64,000 bases of DNA, taken from Ignavibacteria bacterium. GTDB taxonomy: Bacteria; Bacteroidota; Ignavibacteria; Kapaibacteriales; Kapaibacteriaceae. Positions 1 to 9,501 of this stretch are shown here, piece after piece. The notes under the pieces are model-generated. The model made no database searches. It was not told where the DNA came from and saw nothing but the letters and a program-made list of their open reading frames with translations. Each line of letters starts with the position of its first letter. The first letter of the stretch is position 1. The stretch spans positions 90,258 through 154,257 of the forward strand of contig JACPPD010000016.1 in assembly GCA_016191145.1 (NCBI GenBank), written 5' to 3'. A program made the position numbers and the translations under genes.

Positions 1-169
1 TAAGAGCTACCTTCGATTCGTATTGTTTTCGGGCTAAGTCGCGATAGCGAGCCCCCTCCATCACTTGCACCCAGAATACACGGCCAACCACAAGCGAAAA
101 CGCAAAAGCAAACGCAGCTATCAAAACGCCTGCTTTCCATCGGATCGGATCGTATTCGGGATTAGACAA
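1..169 (-). CDS. ftsI: Penicillin-binding protein (FtsI-like), N-terminal fragment
   Basis: Only the first 56 codons lie in the window; the gene continues past base 1. I place the start at a TTG at 169-167, because the same frame has the ftsL stop just upstream and no ATG. The visible part has a short cytoplasmic stretch (SNPEYDPIRWKAG), one transmembrane helix (about residues 15-33) and then a periplasmic segment, VMEGARYRDLARKQYESKV, typical of the membrane-proximal part of class B penicillin-binding proteins. In the family this is the septal peptidoglycan transpeptidase. It directly follows ftsL, the usual ftsL-ftsI order of division clusters. No catalytic residue is visible, so the assignment rests on topology, this short motif and gene order. 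Confidence 0.7.
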   Translation of the reverse strand, partial: MSNPEYDPIRWKAGVLIAAFAFAFSLVVGRVFWVQVMEGARYRDLARKQYESKVAL

Positions 170-190
170 TTGCTGAATGAAGCTAAATAG

Positions 191-535
191 TTAGTGGTCC
201 GTGAGTACCGTCGGCGCCTCCGGTGGAGCTATCATTCCTAAGCGTGTGGTAGCAATAGAAATTATGCGGTCGGCACTTTGAAGTCTAAAAGATTCCGTGC
301 GCAAACTTTGGTTGAGTATGCGCATTGAATCGACAGCGCGGCGCATCTGATCGCGCTCGGATGAGAGCTTGTTGACGGCGATAACATTGCTTACATATCC
401 GACGGTTGCCGCAGAGGTAACGAAGAACAACGCAAACATGCTCCATCTGTTTAACAAACGTCGTTGCTTAACAACGGGAGCAGGCTCGGATATCGGACCC
501 TTATCGCTGAACCGATCCTGGTCTGTAGAATTCAT
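191..535 (-). CDS. ftsL: FtsL-like cell division protein
   Basis: A 114-residue bitopic protein: a cytoplasmic tail of about 30 residues, one transmembrane helix (about 32-50), then a heptad-like periplasmic helix (about 55-92) ending in a LGMIAPPEAP stretch of the kind seen at the end of FtsL proteins. FtsL forms a coiled-coil complex with FtsB and FtsQ and activates the septal synthase FtsW-FtsI. Sequence conservation in FtsL is low, so the call depends on topology, length and its place directly before a penicillin-binding protein. The start overlaps the metG stop by four bases, which suggests translational coupling. In most bacteria ftsL follows mraZ and rsmH; here it follows metG. Confidence 0.75.
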   Translation of the reverse strand: MNSTDQDRFSDKGPISEPAPVVKQRRLLNRWSMFALFFVTSAATVGYVSNVIAVNKLSSERDQMRRAVDSMRILNQSLRTESFRLQSADRIISIATTRLGMIAPPEAPTVLTDH

Positions 536-2649
536 TTCACAATGGCACCAGGACCAATTTCTTTCGACTCCGGCGTAACCAAAACCAAAACACCTTCGCT
601 GTTTGTTGCAGCAAGAACCATGCCCTGAGATTCCAATCCCATTAGTCGTGCTGGCTTAAGATTAGCAACAATCACAACTGTTTTTCCAATCAAATCCTCC
701 GGACGATAATGTTTTGCGAGGCCAGCTACAATCTGACGGCTTTCACCACCTGCATCAACCTGCAGCCGCACAAGCTTGTCAGACTTAGGCACGCGTTCGG
801 CGGATGTAATAATTACTGTTTTCAGTTTGACCCTGGCAAATTCTTCAATGCTAATGAGATTGTCATCATCTGACGCTACTGGTGCCACTATTCGCCCCTC
901 CGATGCATGGCTCGAATCTTTTACGCCCAGCTTCTTCAACTGGACGTCTATCACTTCATCTTCAATCCTCGAGAAGAGAATGGGTGTTTCAATCAGAACC
1001 GATCCGGACGGCACTGCTCCGAGAGCAGCTTGCATCCAAACATCAATGCCAGTTTCCAACTGCAACGGCTCACCTGTGGTTATCGGCAGCCCAAACATTC
1101 GTTGCATCGAAGCACACGCATTTGGGATGAAGGGGGCAAAGACAACAGATAGTGTGTGTATTGTTTGGACGCAATTGTAGAGCGTCTGCGCACAGTCATC
1201 GCTGTTTGACTTAATGGTTTTCCATGGCGCTTTATCGTTGAAATATTTGTTCGCAGCTCGTGCAACGTTCATTGCTTCGGTTGCTGCATCGCGAAACCGG
1301 AAAGCATCGAGATGTTGAGCTGCGGATTCAAGGCCTTCCTTTGTTGCTGCCGTCAGTGCAAACTCTTCAATCCCCGCATTACCGGATTTCATAATTGTCG
1401 GTACGGCTGAATTGAAATTCTTTTGAAGGAATTGTGCAACTCTATTAACGAAGTTACCCAGAATAGCACCCAATTCGTTGTTCGATCGCGCCTGAAAATC
1501 CTTCCATGTAAAATCGGAGTCCCGATTCTCCGGCATATTCATCGTTAACACATATCGAAGGACATCTGTGTGATGCGGTTCATTGAAATCGTTAAGGTAT
1601 TGGACTACATCGATTGCCCAATTTCTGCTCTTTGAAAATTTGTCACCCTCAAGATTCAGAAATTCATTTGCGGGAATGTTGGAGGGAAGAATGTAATTAT
1701 CGGCAACTCTTGTATGCAGTAGAATTGGAAAGATAATTGAGTGGAAAACGATGTTGTCTTTCCCAAGAAATGCCGTGTACTGCGTACCGGAATCGCACCA
1801 CCATTTCTTCCACGCGTCTGGTGCGCCCCTTTCCATTGCCCATTGCTTGGTTGCGGAGATGTAACCGAGTACTGCTTCGAACCATACGTACAAAACCTTA
1901 CCTTCGGTGCCTTCGACTGGCACGGGAATTCCCCACTGCAGGTCGCGCGTTGCAGCTCTATCGGAAAGCCCTTGTTTAAGCCACGACCGGCTTTGCTGTA
2001 ATACGTTGTCCTTCCATGTGTCGGCATGACCTTCTATGTACTGTTCAACCCATTCCTGAAAGAGGCCGAGTCTGAAATACCAGTGTTTTGTCTTACGCAC
2101 AACGGGAGATGCTCCCGTGATAACGGAGTGAGGATTTTTTAGATCCAACTGATTGTAGTACGAGCCGCAATTATCGCACTGATCGCCGCGAGCTTTATCG
2201 AAACCGCAATTGGGACACGTTCCTTCTACATACCTATCTGGAAGGAACATCGAAGCTTTTTCATCAAAAAATTGATCTTCTTCTTTTTCAATAAGACATC
2301 CGCTTTGCAGCCACACATTAAAAAATTCACGTGCTGTTGCAGCATGTAACGGGTTTGTTGTACGTCCGAAAATGTCGAACGCGATTCCGATTTTTCGCAA
2401 CGCATTTTCATTTGCATGGTGGTACCGATCTACCAGTTCCTGAGGGAGCAGACCTTCCTTTTCGGCTGCAATCGTGATTGCAACACCATGTTCGTCCGAA
2501 CCGCAGACGTACAAGGTATCGCGTCCTCGCAACCGACAGTACCGCGCGTAGATGTCGGCCGGTAGAGTCGACCCCACAACATTTCCCAAATGCGTAACTC
2601 CGCTAGCATAAGGAAGCGCAGAGGTAATCAAAAATCTCGTTTCACTCAT
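532..2649 (-). CDS. metG: Methionyl-tRNA synthetase
   Basis: This 705-residue class I aminoacyl-tRNA synthetase charges tRNA-Met in the cytoplasm. The HIGH-type motif is HLGN at residues 20-23 and the KMSKS-type motif is KFSKS at 337-341. A zinc knuckle has cysteines 145, 148, 158 and 161. The middle is the anticodon-binding helical domain. The last 110 or so residues form an OB-fold tRNA-binding domain of the Trbp111/EMAP type (VKLKTVIITSAERVPKSDKL, then GLESQGMVLAA), which makes the long dimeric form. The start overlaps the DJ-1-like gene by eight bases and the end overlaps ftsL by four, so it sits inside a compact operon running from guaA to ftsI. Confidence 0.97.
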   Translation of the reverse strand: MSETRFLITSALPYASGVTHLGNVVGSTLPADIYARYCRLRGRDTLYVCGSDEHGVAITIAAEKEGLLPQELVDRYHHANENALRKIGIAFDIFGRTTNPLHAATAREFFNVWLQSGCLIEKEEDQFFDEKASMFLPDRYVEGTCPNCGFDKARGDQCDNCGSYYNQLDLKNPHSVITGASPVVRKTKHWYFRLGLFQEWVEQYIEGHADTWKDNVLQQSRSWLKQGLSDRAATRDLQWGIPVPVEGTEGKVLYVWFEAVLGYISATKQWAMERGAPDAWKKWWCDSGTQYTAFLGKDNIVFHSIIFPILLHTRVADNYILPSNIPANEFLNLEGDKFSKSRNWAIDVVQYLNDFNEPHHTDVLRYVLTMNMPENRDSDFTWKDFQARSNNELGAILGNFVNRVAQFLQKNFNSAVPTIMKSGNAGIEEFALTAATKEGLESAAQHLDAFRFRDAATEAMNVARAANKYFNDKAPWKTIKSNSDDCAQTLYNCVQTIHTLSVVFAPFIPNACASMQRMFGLPITTGEPLQLETGIDVWMQAALGAVPSGSVLIETPILFSRIEDEVIDVQLKKLGVKDSSHASEGRIVAPVASDDDNLISIEEFARVKLKTVIITSAERVPKSDKLVRLQVDAGGESRQIVAGLAKHYRPEDLIGKTVVIVANLKPARLMGLESQGMVLAATNSEGVLVLVTPESKEIGPGAIVK

Positions 2650-3190
2650 ATAGAACTATGTCGGTTGCAACTCTGCGGGCAGTCGCTTCATCTGCAAGTT
2701 TCCGTATCAACGATAATGCAAATTCAAATGCGGTACCAGCACCTCTACTAGTGATGATTTCACCGTCTGCGGCAACTCTGTCAGTTGTGTAGGCATATCC
2801 GGACAGAACGTCTGCATACGATGGGTGCGAAGTGATCACCGTACTCGAACGTAGTAATCCAAACTCATGCAGAACGGTTGGCGCAGCACAAATGGCACCA
2901 ATCAACGCCTTCTTTTTCTTATGCCGGATTACAATATGCTCTAATGCAGTATTCGACGCAAAATTGGCGGCTCCCTGACTTCCTCCTGGAAGAATAATTG
3001 CATCGAAAACATCATCATCGCTAATATCATCAATGGAGATATCGGGAACAATCCGAATGCCTCTCGAGCACGTTACCATGTCGCCATCACCAGCAACAAC
3101 AACATCTAAGCCAGCACGCCTGAGCATGTCTATGATGATTACGGCTTCCATTTCTTCAGTGCCGTTGGCTATGGGTACCAGGATTGCCAT
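2642..3190 (-). CDS. DJ-1/PfpI family protein
   Basis: A 182-residue single-domain protein of the DJ-1/ThiJ/PfpI superfamily. The nucleophile-elbow cysteine is C101 in GAICAAPTVL, and the conserved acidic residue lies in the N-terminal GTEEMEAV segment. LPGGSQGA around residues 68-74 matches the family's oxyanion region. Family members include YajL-type protein-repair enzymes, glyoxalases and chaperones, and sequence alone does not separate these. YajL is the closest by length and motif. It starts four bases after the upstream membrane protein ends and overlaps metG by eight bases, so it is co-transcribed. Nothing in the sequence points to a specific substrate. Confidence 0.88.
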   Translation of the reverse strand: MAILVPIANGTEEMEAVIIIDMLRRAGLDVVVAGDGDMVTCSRGIRIVPDISIDDISDDDVFDAIILPGGSQGAANFASNTALEHIVIRHKKKKALIGAICAAPTVLHEFGLLRSSTVITSHPSYADVLSGYAYTTDRVAADGEIITSRGAGTAFEFALSLIRKLADEATARRVATDIVLYE

Positions 3191-3193
3191 TAG

Positions 3194-3679
3194 TCAGTGT
3201 TCGTGTTGGTGGTTGCTGCTACGTTCGATAATGGTTGGTGATGGATTAAGATCTTGTCGGCGTATCAAGCCTCCGTCGTGACTCGTCTTAATAATGACTG
3301 CATACGCCACAACTGAAGTGATTAGAAAAGCAGTCATAATAGCATTTCTAACAACGGCATTTTGCGGTTTATAAAACAACGTCAAGAGGCAAAACACAAG
3401 CGCCGCCGACATTGCCGTCAGCGACCAACGCGCAGCCTCTTCATGGTTATGAATCACTTGTTCCGATATGCCGGGAAGATTCTCAATTGCTTCTTCAGCG
3501 GGCTCGCCAGTTAGAAATGCACCGTAAACCGTAAGTCCTGTTGCGACAAATACAATAAGGCCAACGTTTTTTACAACGCTGCTTTTCATAAACAATCCTA
3601 CAATAACGATTGTCAATCCAATGAATGTTCCAACAATTGAAACATGATTGACAAGCAGGTGCATCCAAACCGGGCTCAT
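3194..3679 (-). CDS. Small polytopic membrane protein, DUF2231-like
   Basis: About 161 residues with four predicted transmembrane helices. The open frame extends upstream to a GTG at 3697, but the ATG at 3679 has a GGGAG element inside the end of guaA and begins eight bases after the guaA stop, so I prefer it. Between helices two and three is an extracytoplasmic loop with conserved-looking acidic and histidine residues (GEPAEEAIENLPGI, then HNHEEAA). The C-terminus is His-rich (HQHEH). The pattern resembles the DUF2231 membrane family and related Bacteroidota proteins found near cytochromes, but I cannot assign a function. The terminal His cluster could bind metal; that is speculation. Confidence 0.7.
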   Translation of the reverse strand: MSPVWMHLLVNHVSIVGTFIGLTIVIVGLFMKSSVVKNVGLIVFVATGLTVYGAFLTGEPAEEAIENLPGISEQVIHNHEEAARWSLTAMSAALVFCLLTLFYKPQNAVVRNAIMTAFLITSVVAYAVIIKTSHDGGLIRRQDLNPSPTIIERSSNHQHEH

Positions 3680-3687
3680 TCCCACTT

Positions 3688-5229
3688 CTACTCCCACTCT
3701 ATTGTTGAAGGGGGCTTGGATGAAACATCGTATACAACTCGATTGATTCCACGGATTTCATTGATGATTCGGTTGCTGGTTCGCGACAATACATCGTGCG
3801 GCATGTGGTACCAGTCGGCCGTCATGCCATCTACACTGGTGACGGCCCGCAGTGCGCACACATACTCGTACGTGCGCTCGTCGCCCATTACGCCCACGGT
3901 ACGTACGGGCAGGAGCACAGCAAATGCCTGCCATATTTCATTGTACAGGCCTGCACTTCGAATTTCCTCCAGGAATACTTCGTCTGCCTCTCTGAGAATT
4001 TCAGCCTTCTCCCTGGTAAAGACTCCCGGTATCCTGATGGCAAGACCTGGTCCCGGAAACGGATGCCGTCCAACAAACCAGTCAGGTATTCCTAACTCGC
4101 GCCCAACTGCACGGACTTCATCTTTGAACAATTCTCTAAAGGGTTCAATCAATTTCAAATTCATAACGTCGGGTAAGCCCCCTACATTATGATGCGTCTT
4201 GATTGTTTGCGAGGGACCGTTTGTGTTCGACGACTCAATAACGTCGGGGTATAGCGTACCCTGAGCAAGGAACTGTGCATCGCGAAAATTTTTTGCTTCC
4301 TGTTCGAAGAGCTCGATGAAAGTATTGCCGATAATTTTCCGTTTTTTCTCGGGATCTTCGACGCCGCTTAGCCTCGAAATGAATAATTCGGATCCATCTA
4401 CCAGATCCACGGTGATCTGAAAGTGTTCTTTAAAAAGATTTACTATAGTCTGACTTTCATTCTTCCGCATCAAGCCGCTATCGACGTGAATGCAATGCAC
4501 TCTTTCTCCAATTGCTTTATGCAGAAGCACGGCGGCTACTGTAGAGTCTACGCCTCCGCTGAGGGCGCATATTACTCCTCCATCGGCAACGATTTTCTGA
4601 ATATCAACAACGGCCTGATCAATAAACGACGTTGCGTTCCACGTTGGCGAGCACTTGCAGATGTCGGTGGCGAAATTTCTGAGTATGGTTTTTCCAGATT
4701 CGGTGTGGTGTACTTCGGGATGAAACTGTACGCCCCATACATTCAATTCTTTGCTGCGGATTGCGCAGTATTCAGCATTGTCGGTTCTTGCAATGTGTTC
4801 GAAGCCTGGCGGGATAGTTGTAAGATGGTCGCCATGGCTCATCCATACTTGCATGGTTGGACCAAGCCCTTTGAACAAATCAGTATCGTCTTCCACAGAA
4901 AGGATTGCGCGGCCATACTCGCGCCGTGCCGCTTTGTCTACCACACCGCCCATCTGCTGCGCAATCAACTGAATTCCATAACAAATGCCGAGTATCGGAA
5001 CACCCGTTGTAAACAAATTGAATACCGGATGAGGAGCGCCTTCAGAATAAACACTCCATGGGCTTCCGGATAAAATCACTCCTCTTGGTGCAAGTGCATC
5101 AAAAGTCTGTCTGCTGATTGAGTATGGGTGAATCTCTGCGTAGACACCTATCTCCCGCACTTTTCGAGCAATCAGTTGTGTGTACTGGCTGCCAAAATCG
5201 AGGATAACGATCTTTTCCGAATGAGTCAC
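3688..5229 (-). CDS. guaA: GMP synthase (glutamine-hydrolysing)
   Basis: A 513-residue two-domain enzyme that converts XMP, glutamine and ATP to GMP, the last step of guanine nucleotide synthesis. The N-terminal class I glutamine amidotransferase has its nucleophile at C83 in GICYGIQ and the His-Glu pair in [11 protein letters not shown]. The ATP pyrophosphatase domain has the P-loop ALSGGVDST, and the C-terminal dimerisation domain ends with the usual KPPSTIEWE tail. Full length and well conserved. The gene begins 19 bases after the outer-membrane protein gene and runs into the membrane protein gene downstream. No guanine riboswitch is visible, since the upstream gap is too short. Confidence 0.98.
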   Translation of the reverse strand: MTHSEKIVILDFGSQYTQLIARKVREIGVYAEIHPYSISRQTFDALAPRGVILSGSPWSVYSEGAPHPVFNLFTTGVPILGICYGIQLIAQQMGGVVDKAARREYGRAILSVEDDTDLFKGLGPTMQVWMSHGDHLTTIPPGFEHIARTDNAEYCAIRSKELNVWGVQFHPEVHHTESGKTILRNFATDICKCSPTWNATSFIDQAVVDIQKIVADGGVICALSGGVDSTVAAVLLHKAIGERVHCIHVDSGLMRKNESQTIVNLFKEHFQITVDLVDGSELFISRLSGVEDPEKKRKIIGNTFIELFEQEAKNFRDAQFLAQGTLYPDVIESSNTNGPSQTIKTHHNVGGLPDVMNLKLIEPFRELFKDEVRAVGRELGIPDWFVGRHPFPGPGLAIRIPGVFTREKAEILREADEVFLEEIRSAGLYNEIWQAFAVLLPVRTVGVMGDERTYEYVCALRAVTSVDGMTADWYHMPHDVLSRTSNRIINEIRGINRVVYDVSSKPPSTIEWE

Positions 5230-5248
5230 TTAAACGCACTGTTAGGGG

Positions 5249-5923
5249 TTACAGCTCTGCCAGATTGAAGAGATAATTGACGCCAACGCCCAACGAGATG
5301 ACCTTTGGATTGTTCGCTGCATCTTTGAACATGCTGCTGTATTTTTCCCAATAGGTTTTGTCTATCATTCCGGTAAGCATATACCCGCCCTGAACAAGGA
5401 TGCTGAGAGTGCCTGTTTCGCTCTTAAGCACCGGAATCATTCCACCTATCCGCAATTCAATGAGCGGTCCATTAATGTCCTGAACATCGGCAAGAAACTG
5501 TCCAGTTTTATCATCACCTGTAGCGCTCCGAACACTATAGGCGACCGGAAAACCAAATGCAAAACCAAGTGTAAATCCACTCAGGTAAATCGAAGGAGTG
5601 ATGGTGATATACGACGGCTTGAAAATGATTGTGCTGGCATCGGTTGCTTCAGGGGCATTCGACGGACCAATTCTAAAAGAATAGGTTGAATAGCCAAAGT
5701 CTAGCACACCGCCAAGGTTCGAATACTTATCGAACATCCATTTTGCGGTTAAACCGAAATCGGGAATGCCATTGAAATTAGCACTAGTTGATTGCCCATC
5801 CGGTATACCCGCTACATTGGTACCACCCTTCAACAGCACATAGGGGCCAAGATAAATGTCTTGTGCCAACAAACTGGCGGTAGACGTTAACACCATGAAC
5901 AATGCAAGTAAGGTTTTTCTCAT
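5249..5923 (-). CDS. Outer-membrane beta-barrel protein
   Basis: About 224 residues with an N-terminal signal peptide (MRKTLLALFMVLTSTASLLA, probable cleavage before QDIY). I take the ATG at 5923, which has an AAGGA ribosome binding site seven bases away, rather than an upstream in-frame TTG. The mature part is made of alternating short amphipathic strands with Gly/aromatic turns and ends in a hydrophobic strand (GVGVNYLFNLAEL), as expected for an eight- to ten-stranded barrel of the PorT/OMP_b-brl type. The ligand is unknown. It lies between an MFS transporter gene and guaA, all on the same strand with gaps under 30 bases. Confidence 0.75.
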   Translation of the reverse strand: MRKTLLALFMVLTSTASLLAQDIYLGPYVLLKGGTNVAGIPDGQSTSANFNGIPDFGLTAKWMFDKYSNLGGVLDFGYSTYSFRIGPSNAPEATDASTIIFKPSYITITPSIYLSGFTLGFAFGFPVAYSVRSATGDDKTGQFLADVQDINGPLIELRIGGMIPVLKSETGTLSILVQGGYMLTGMIDKTYWEKYSSMFKDAANNPKVISLGVGVNYLFNLAEL

Positions 5924-5955
5924 GAACAAATCCTTAAAAAAAGTGACTATACGAA

Positions 5956-7212
5956 TTATGTCTCCAAATACTCCAATTCTTTTCCAAACGACTCACGCAG
6001 AAACATCCATCCAAAAATCGCAGATGCAAATGTGAGCACGCCTACAATCAACGCACCGCTTGCAAGAGGCCTATTCGCATACACCGTACCAATTACTGGT
6101 AACCCGCCTGTTGCAAAAAACCGAAACATCAGCAATGCAGGTGCAAGCGCTCCCCTTACAAAATTCGGAACAGTTGTGGCAACAGTAGCCCTGAGATTGG
6201 TACCAAATTGTTCTGCCGATGTTGTTACGAATACAGCCCAATACCCTGCGGCAAACCCTAAGAGACCACACTGTAGGTAGGTTAATGCCTCCGATTTGTT
6301 TGTCGTGGCAAGATACCACCACGAAAGCGTTCCCGATAACATTAAAAAAAACAGGATGGACAATCGCCGACTCTTAAGCCACTGACTAATCAAACCGCTT
6401 AGCAAATCTCCCGCAGCTAATCCAAGGTAGGCCCACATAATGCTTCGTCCCGACACTACCGTTCCAACCGAGCCCCCTTCCCGAGATAATTCCGGCGAAA
6501 AAGACACGAGAATACCAATGATGTACCAGATGGGGACGCCTATTGCGATACAGCTAAGGTAGAGCCGCAATCGCTTGGGTGAGAACAGCATGAGCATATT
6601 TCCGCGACGTACAAGGGCGCGCTCCGACAGACGGAACATGCTCGATTCCTGAACGCGCACGCGCAGAACGAGCAGAAAGATTCCCATGACTCCTCCCACC
6701 ACATACGCAGTCCTCCAATCGAACATGGTATGAACAGCAGAGGCCCACACCGCACCAAGAATTCCCATCGAGGCAACTACTGTTGTTCCATACCCACGCG
6801 AAGCCTTAGGCATTACCTCTGCTACGAGCGTGACTGCGACTCCTAATTCCCCTGCGAGTCCAATTCCTGAGAAAAATCGTAAAACTGCATAGAGTGAAGT
6901 TGAAGAAACAAAGGCATTTGCAATGCTCATTAGCGAGTACAGCAGAATAGACACAAGAAGAATCGAAAGGCGTCCTCGCTTGTCTGCGAGAATACCAAAT
7001 AGAATCCCTCCCAAAAGCATGCCTATCATTTGTGAGCGTAGTATTTCCTCACTAACAAGCAGCACGTCTTCGGGCCGAACGCCAATACTTGTAAGCGACT
7101 CAACTCTTACAACACTGAATAAGATGAGATCATAAATGTCGACGAAATATCCCAACCCACAGATGAGAACTGTGAAGAGGATACTGAATTTGCTTTTATT
7201 GGATAAATGCAT
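5956..7212 (-). CDS. Major facilitator superfamily transporter
   Basis: A 418-residue inner-membrane protein with about twelve hydrophobic helices. The loop between helices two and three carries the MFS signature in the form GILADKRGR, and helix four contains FFSGIGLAGELG. The general look (YFVDIYDLILFSV at the start) resembles metabolite:proton symporters of the sugar or organic-acid branch. Substrate cannot be inferred. It is the first gene of the minus-strand run that continues through the outer-membrane protein and guaA, and it is divergent from mutY with 93 bases between the starts. Confidence 0.85.
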   Translation of the reverse strand: MHLSNKSKFSILFTVLICGLGYFVDIYDLILFSVVRVESLTSIGVRPEDVLLVSEEILRSQMIGMLLGGILFGILADKRGRLSILLVSILLYSLMSIANAFVSSTSLYAVLRFFSGIGLAGELGVAVTLVAEVMPKASRGYGTTVVASMGILGAVWASAVHTMFDWRTAYVVGGVMGIFLLVLRVRVQESSMFRLSERALVRRGNMLMLFSPKRLRLYLSCIAIGVPIWYIIGILVSFSPELSREGGSVGTVVSGRSIMWAYLGLAAGDLLSGLISQWLKSRRLSILFFLMLSGTLSWWYLATTNKSEALTYLQCGLLGFAAGYWAVFVTTSAEQFGTNLRATVATTVPNFVRGALAPALLMFRFFATGGLPVIGTVYANRPLASGALIVGVLTFASAIFGWMFLRESFGKELEYLET

Positions 7213-7305
7213 TCGGCATTGGGTGATTTCGAACGTTCGTTGCTTTTGCTATAGCTTCTGGTATCTTTCCACTATCCATTGTGTCTCAAGTGCTAGGTTG
7301 CATGA

Positions 7306-8220
7306 ATGCTATCAGGCAAAGATTCCATTCGCATTCGGTCGGCTTTACTGCAGTGGTACCGTAAAAACTACCGGACTTATCCATGGCGTAATCCTAATGC
7401 GACGCCTTATCTGGTGATGGTTTCGGAGATAATGCTCCAACAGACTCAGGCGTATCGCGTTGCCAAATTGCTACCCCATTTTATAAACCGATTTCCAACC
7501 GTTCAGGCGTTGTCGGATGCAGCGACTGCAGAAGTGATTATGGCTTGGAGGGGGCTAGGATATAATAACAGAGCTGTCCGCCTGCGTGATGCTGCAAGAA
7601 TCATTGTACGTGACTTCGAAGGCAACATTCCTCCGGATGAATACGAATTGCGAAAGCTTCCTGGCTTTGGCAACTATACTGCAGCCGCCGTTGCAACATT
7701 TGTGTTTGGTGTGAAGACTGTGGTTATCGATGTGAACATCAGGCGCGTGGGCACAAGATTGTTGACGAAGGATGCTGTAGAAAGAACAAGTGGTTTGGAT
7801 GGCACTCTTGCTAAGCTTTTAACAGCCTTCATACAGGATTCAGACCCTTCCGAATGGTACCAGGCAATGATGGATTTGGGTAGCACCATTTGCAAAGCAC
7901 GTCAGGCGGAGTGTGGTATTTGCCCCCTTCAACATCACTGTGTATCTGCACATAGCATTACGGCTTCGAATACAAAATTGCGCGAACCCAGGCGGCGTGA
8001 ACAAACTTTTATGGGGCGGCCTAACCGATTTTGGCGCGGCGCACTTGTTGAACTTTTGCGCTCAAACAGCAACGGAATAACAAAAAATCAGGCTTTACGG
8101 GCTTTGCAGTTAAACGCAGCCGATAAGACAACGTGCGAGTGGTTTGATGGTATTGTTGCTGCATTGGCGAAAGATGGCATGCTGGTGTCTGCCAGGGGGC
8201 GCTTGCACTTTGCCGACTAG
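7306..8220 (+). CDS. mutY: A/G-specific adenine glycosylase
   Basis: This 304-residue base-excision repair enzyme removes adenine mispaired with 8-oxoguanine. The catalytic Glu is E41 in VSEIMLQQTQ, the helix-hairpin-helix is LPGFGNYTAAA (118-128), the catalytic Asp is D142 in VIDVN, and the 4Fe-4S cluster ligands are C196, C203, C206 and C212 with the usual 6-2-5 spacing. The C-terminal region after the cluster is only about 90 residues and looks like a short winged-helix segment, not the Nudix-like domain of E. coli MutY, as in the short actinobacterial-type forms. The stop overlaps by four bases with the convergent gene downstream. Confidence 0.96.
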   Translation: MLSGKDSIRIRSALLQWYRKNYRTYPWRNPNATPYLVMVSEIMLQQTQAYRVAKLLPHFINRFPTVQALSDAATAEVIMAWRGLGYNNRAVRLRDAARIIVRDFEGNIPPDEYELRKLPGFGNYTAAAVATFVFGVKTVVIDVNIRRVGTRLLTKDAVERTSGLDGTLAKLLTAFIQDSDPSEWYQAMMDLGSTICKARQAECGICPLQHHCVSAHSITASNTKLREPRRREQTFMGRPNRFWRGALVELLRSNSNGITKNQALRALQLNAADKTTCEWFDGIVAALAKDGMLVSARGRLHFAD

Positions 8221-9500
8221 AGCGTGTAAGCTATACCGAACGACAGAATATTAAACTGGCTTACTGAGTAGTCGATAGCCAGCCAAAAATTGCCCAAGTG
8301 AAGCGAAGATCCGATAGTCCACTTTAAATTAACATTATTTACTTTCACAATACTTTTTTGCTGCACCTGGTCGCCCGGCTGCTCTGGTGTAGGCACTGCT
8401 TGTTTACCTTCCGGCGGCTTGGGTAACAGACCAAGCGCAATCTGCACTTCCTGCGGAAGCACATATGTGTAAGTGCTGATAACATTGATTCGTTCGTAAT
8501 TGAAACCAGTGTAAAAATTCAGCACCTGCTCGATTTCTTTGCTCATCTGAACATTACTGCTAAATATGTTGGCGTTAGCTTCGAGCTTCGACTCGGTAAA
8601 GCCAACCGTATTCCTGAGATTTGTTCCCTGATACGATACCTGCACTGCAAGATCGAACCATCGCTCTGGAAAGTACTGTGAAAGCGAGTGTTTCAGACCC
8701 AAACCCCAAAATGAAAATTCTCCAATGTTTGGATCGAATTCCACCGGCGGAATAAAACGTATGAGAGCTTCGGTACCCCAGAGTGAACCAATCTCGAGTT
8801 GAGGTACGGCTGCGATGATTGCATTCAGATTAACGCCAGGAGGAAGCGTCAGGTAGGGCGGCAACGTCATACCGCCAATTAACGTATCCAAGGCAGCTTT
8901 AGCCGCACTGTCAAGAATCTTGTACTCTGCTCTGCCGTGAAGAATTACGAGCAGTTGCTGATTATTGGGCAGTCCAACACGATTGTCAGGAACATATCCG
9001 AATAATGTAGCGGCCGAATCAGGCAACACAAAATAACTGGAATCAAGTGCATCTCGCAACAGTTCTTTTACCAGCGCTTCAGACAACCCAAGAGTGTCTT
9101 GGTACGTGGGTTTTATTTGATAAACAAACTTACCATTAACAAGGCGAATCGTTCCATAGTCGGCCATGGCCTGCGGAACGTTGATCCGAGGACCAAAATC
9201 GATGTCGGGCTTATACCATCGCATATCTTCACGTACAAAACCCAGCATACCGTTTATGCTGACTCTGAAATATGGCTGTTCCACACTTTCAGGGATGAAT
9301 GCCGTGTTATAGAATCGTGCGTTCGATGTGGCATTTATGGCTGTTACCATTGGCTGCACATACGGAACGGCATTGCTCTCGAACAGGTCGTTTGTAATGG
9401 ACCGCGTGATATCGACTTCCAGGGGATTCCAATAGGTCTGAGTTCTCAGGCACGTAGCCGAAAGAATTATGATACAGCCTGCCAAGATTCGTTGCATCAT
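8217..9500 (-). CDS. Exported outer-membrane protein, DUF6588-like
   Basis: A 427-residue protein with a signal peptide (MQRILAGCIIILSATCLRT, followed by QTYW). The mature part has long stretches of alternating hydrophobic residues and a phrase typical of Bacteroidota porin-like proteins of unknown function (SFWGLGLKHSLSQYFPERWF), and the last strand ends in Leu (LSFGIAYTL), consistent with barrel insertion. It resembles the DUF6588 group, but I cannot confirm that without a profile search. The start ATGATG follows directly on the stop of a 59-residue membrane protein gene, and the 3' end overlaps the convergent mutY gene by four bases. Confidence 0.65.
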   Translation of the reverse strand: MMQRILAGCIIILSATCLRTQTYWNPLEVDITRSITNDLFESNAVPYVQPMVTAINATSNARFYNTAFIPESVEQPYFRVSINGMLGFVREDMRWYKPDIDFGPRINVPQAMADYGTIRLVNGKFVYQIKPTYQDTLGLSEALVKELLRDALDSSYFVLPDSAATLFGYVPDNRVGLPNNQQLLVILHGRAEYKILDSAAKAALDTLIGGMTLPPYLTLPPGVNLNAIIAAVPQLEIGSLWGTEALIRFIPPVEFDPNIGEFSFWGLGLKHSLSQYFPERWFDLAVQVSYQGTNLRNTVGFTESKLEANANIFSSNVQMSKEIEQVLNFYTGFNYERINVISTYTYVLPQEVQIALGLLPKPPEGKQAVPTPEQPGDQVQQKSIVKVNNVNLKWTIGSSLHLGNFWLAIDYSVSQFNILSFGIAYTL

Positions 9501-9501
9501 C

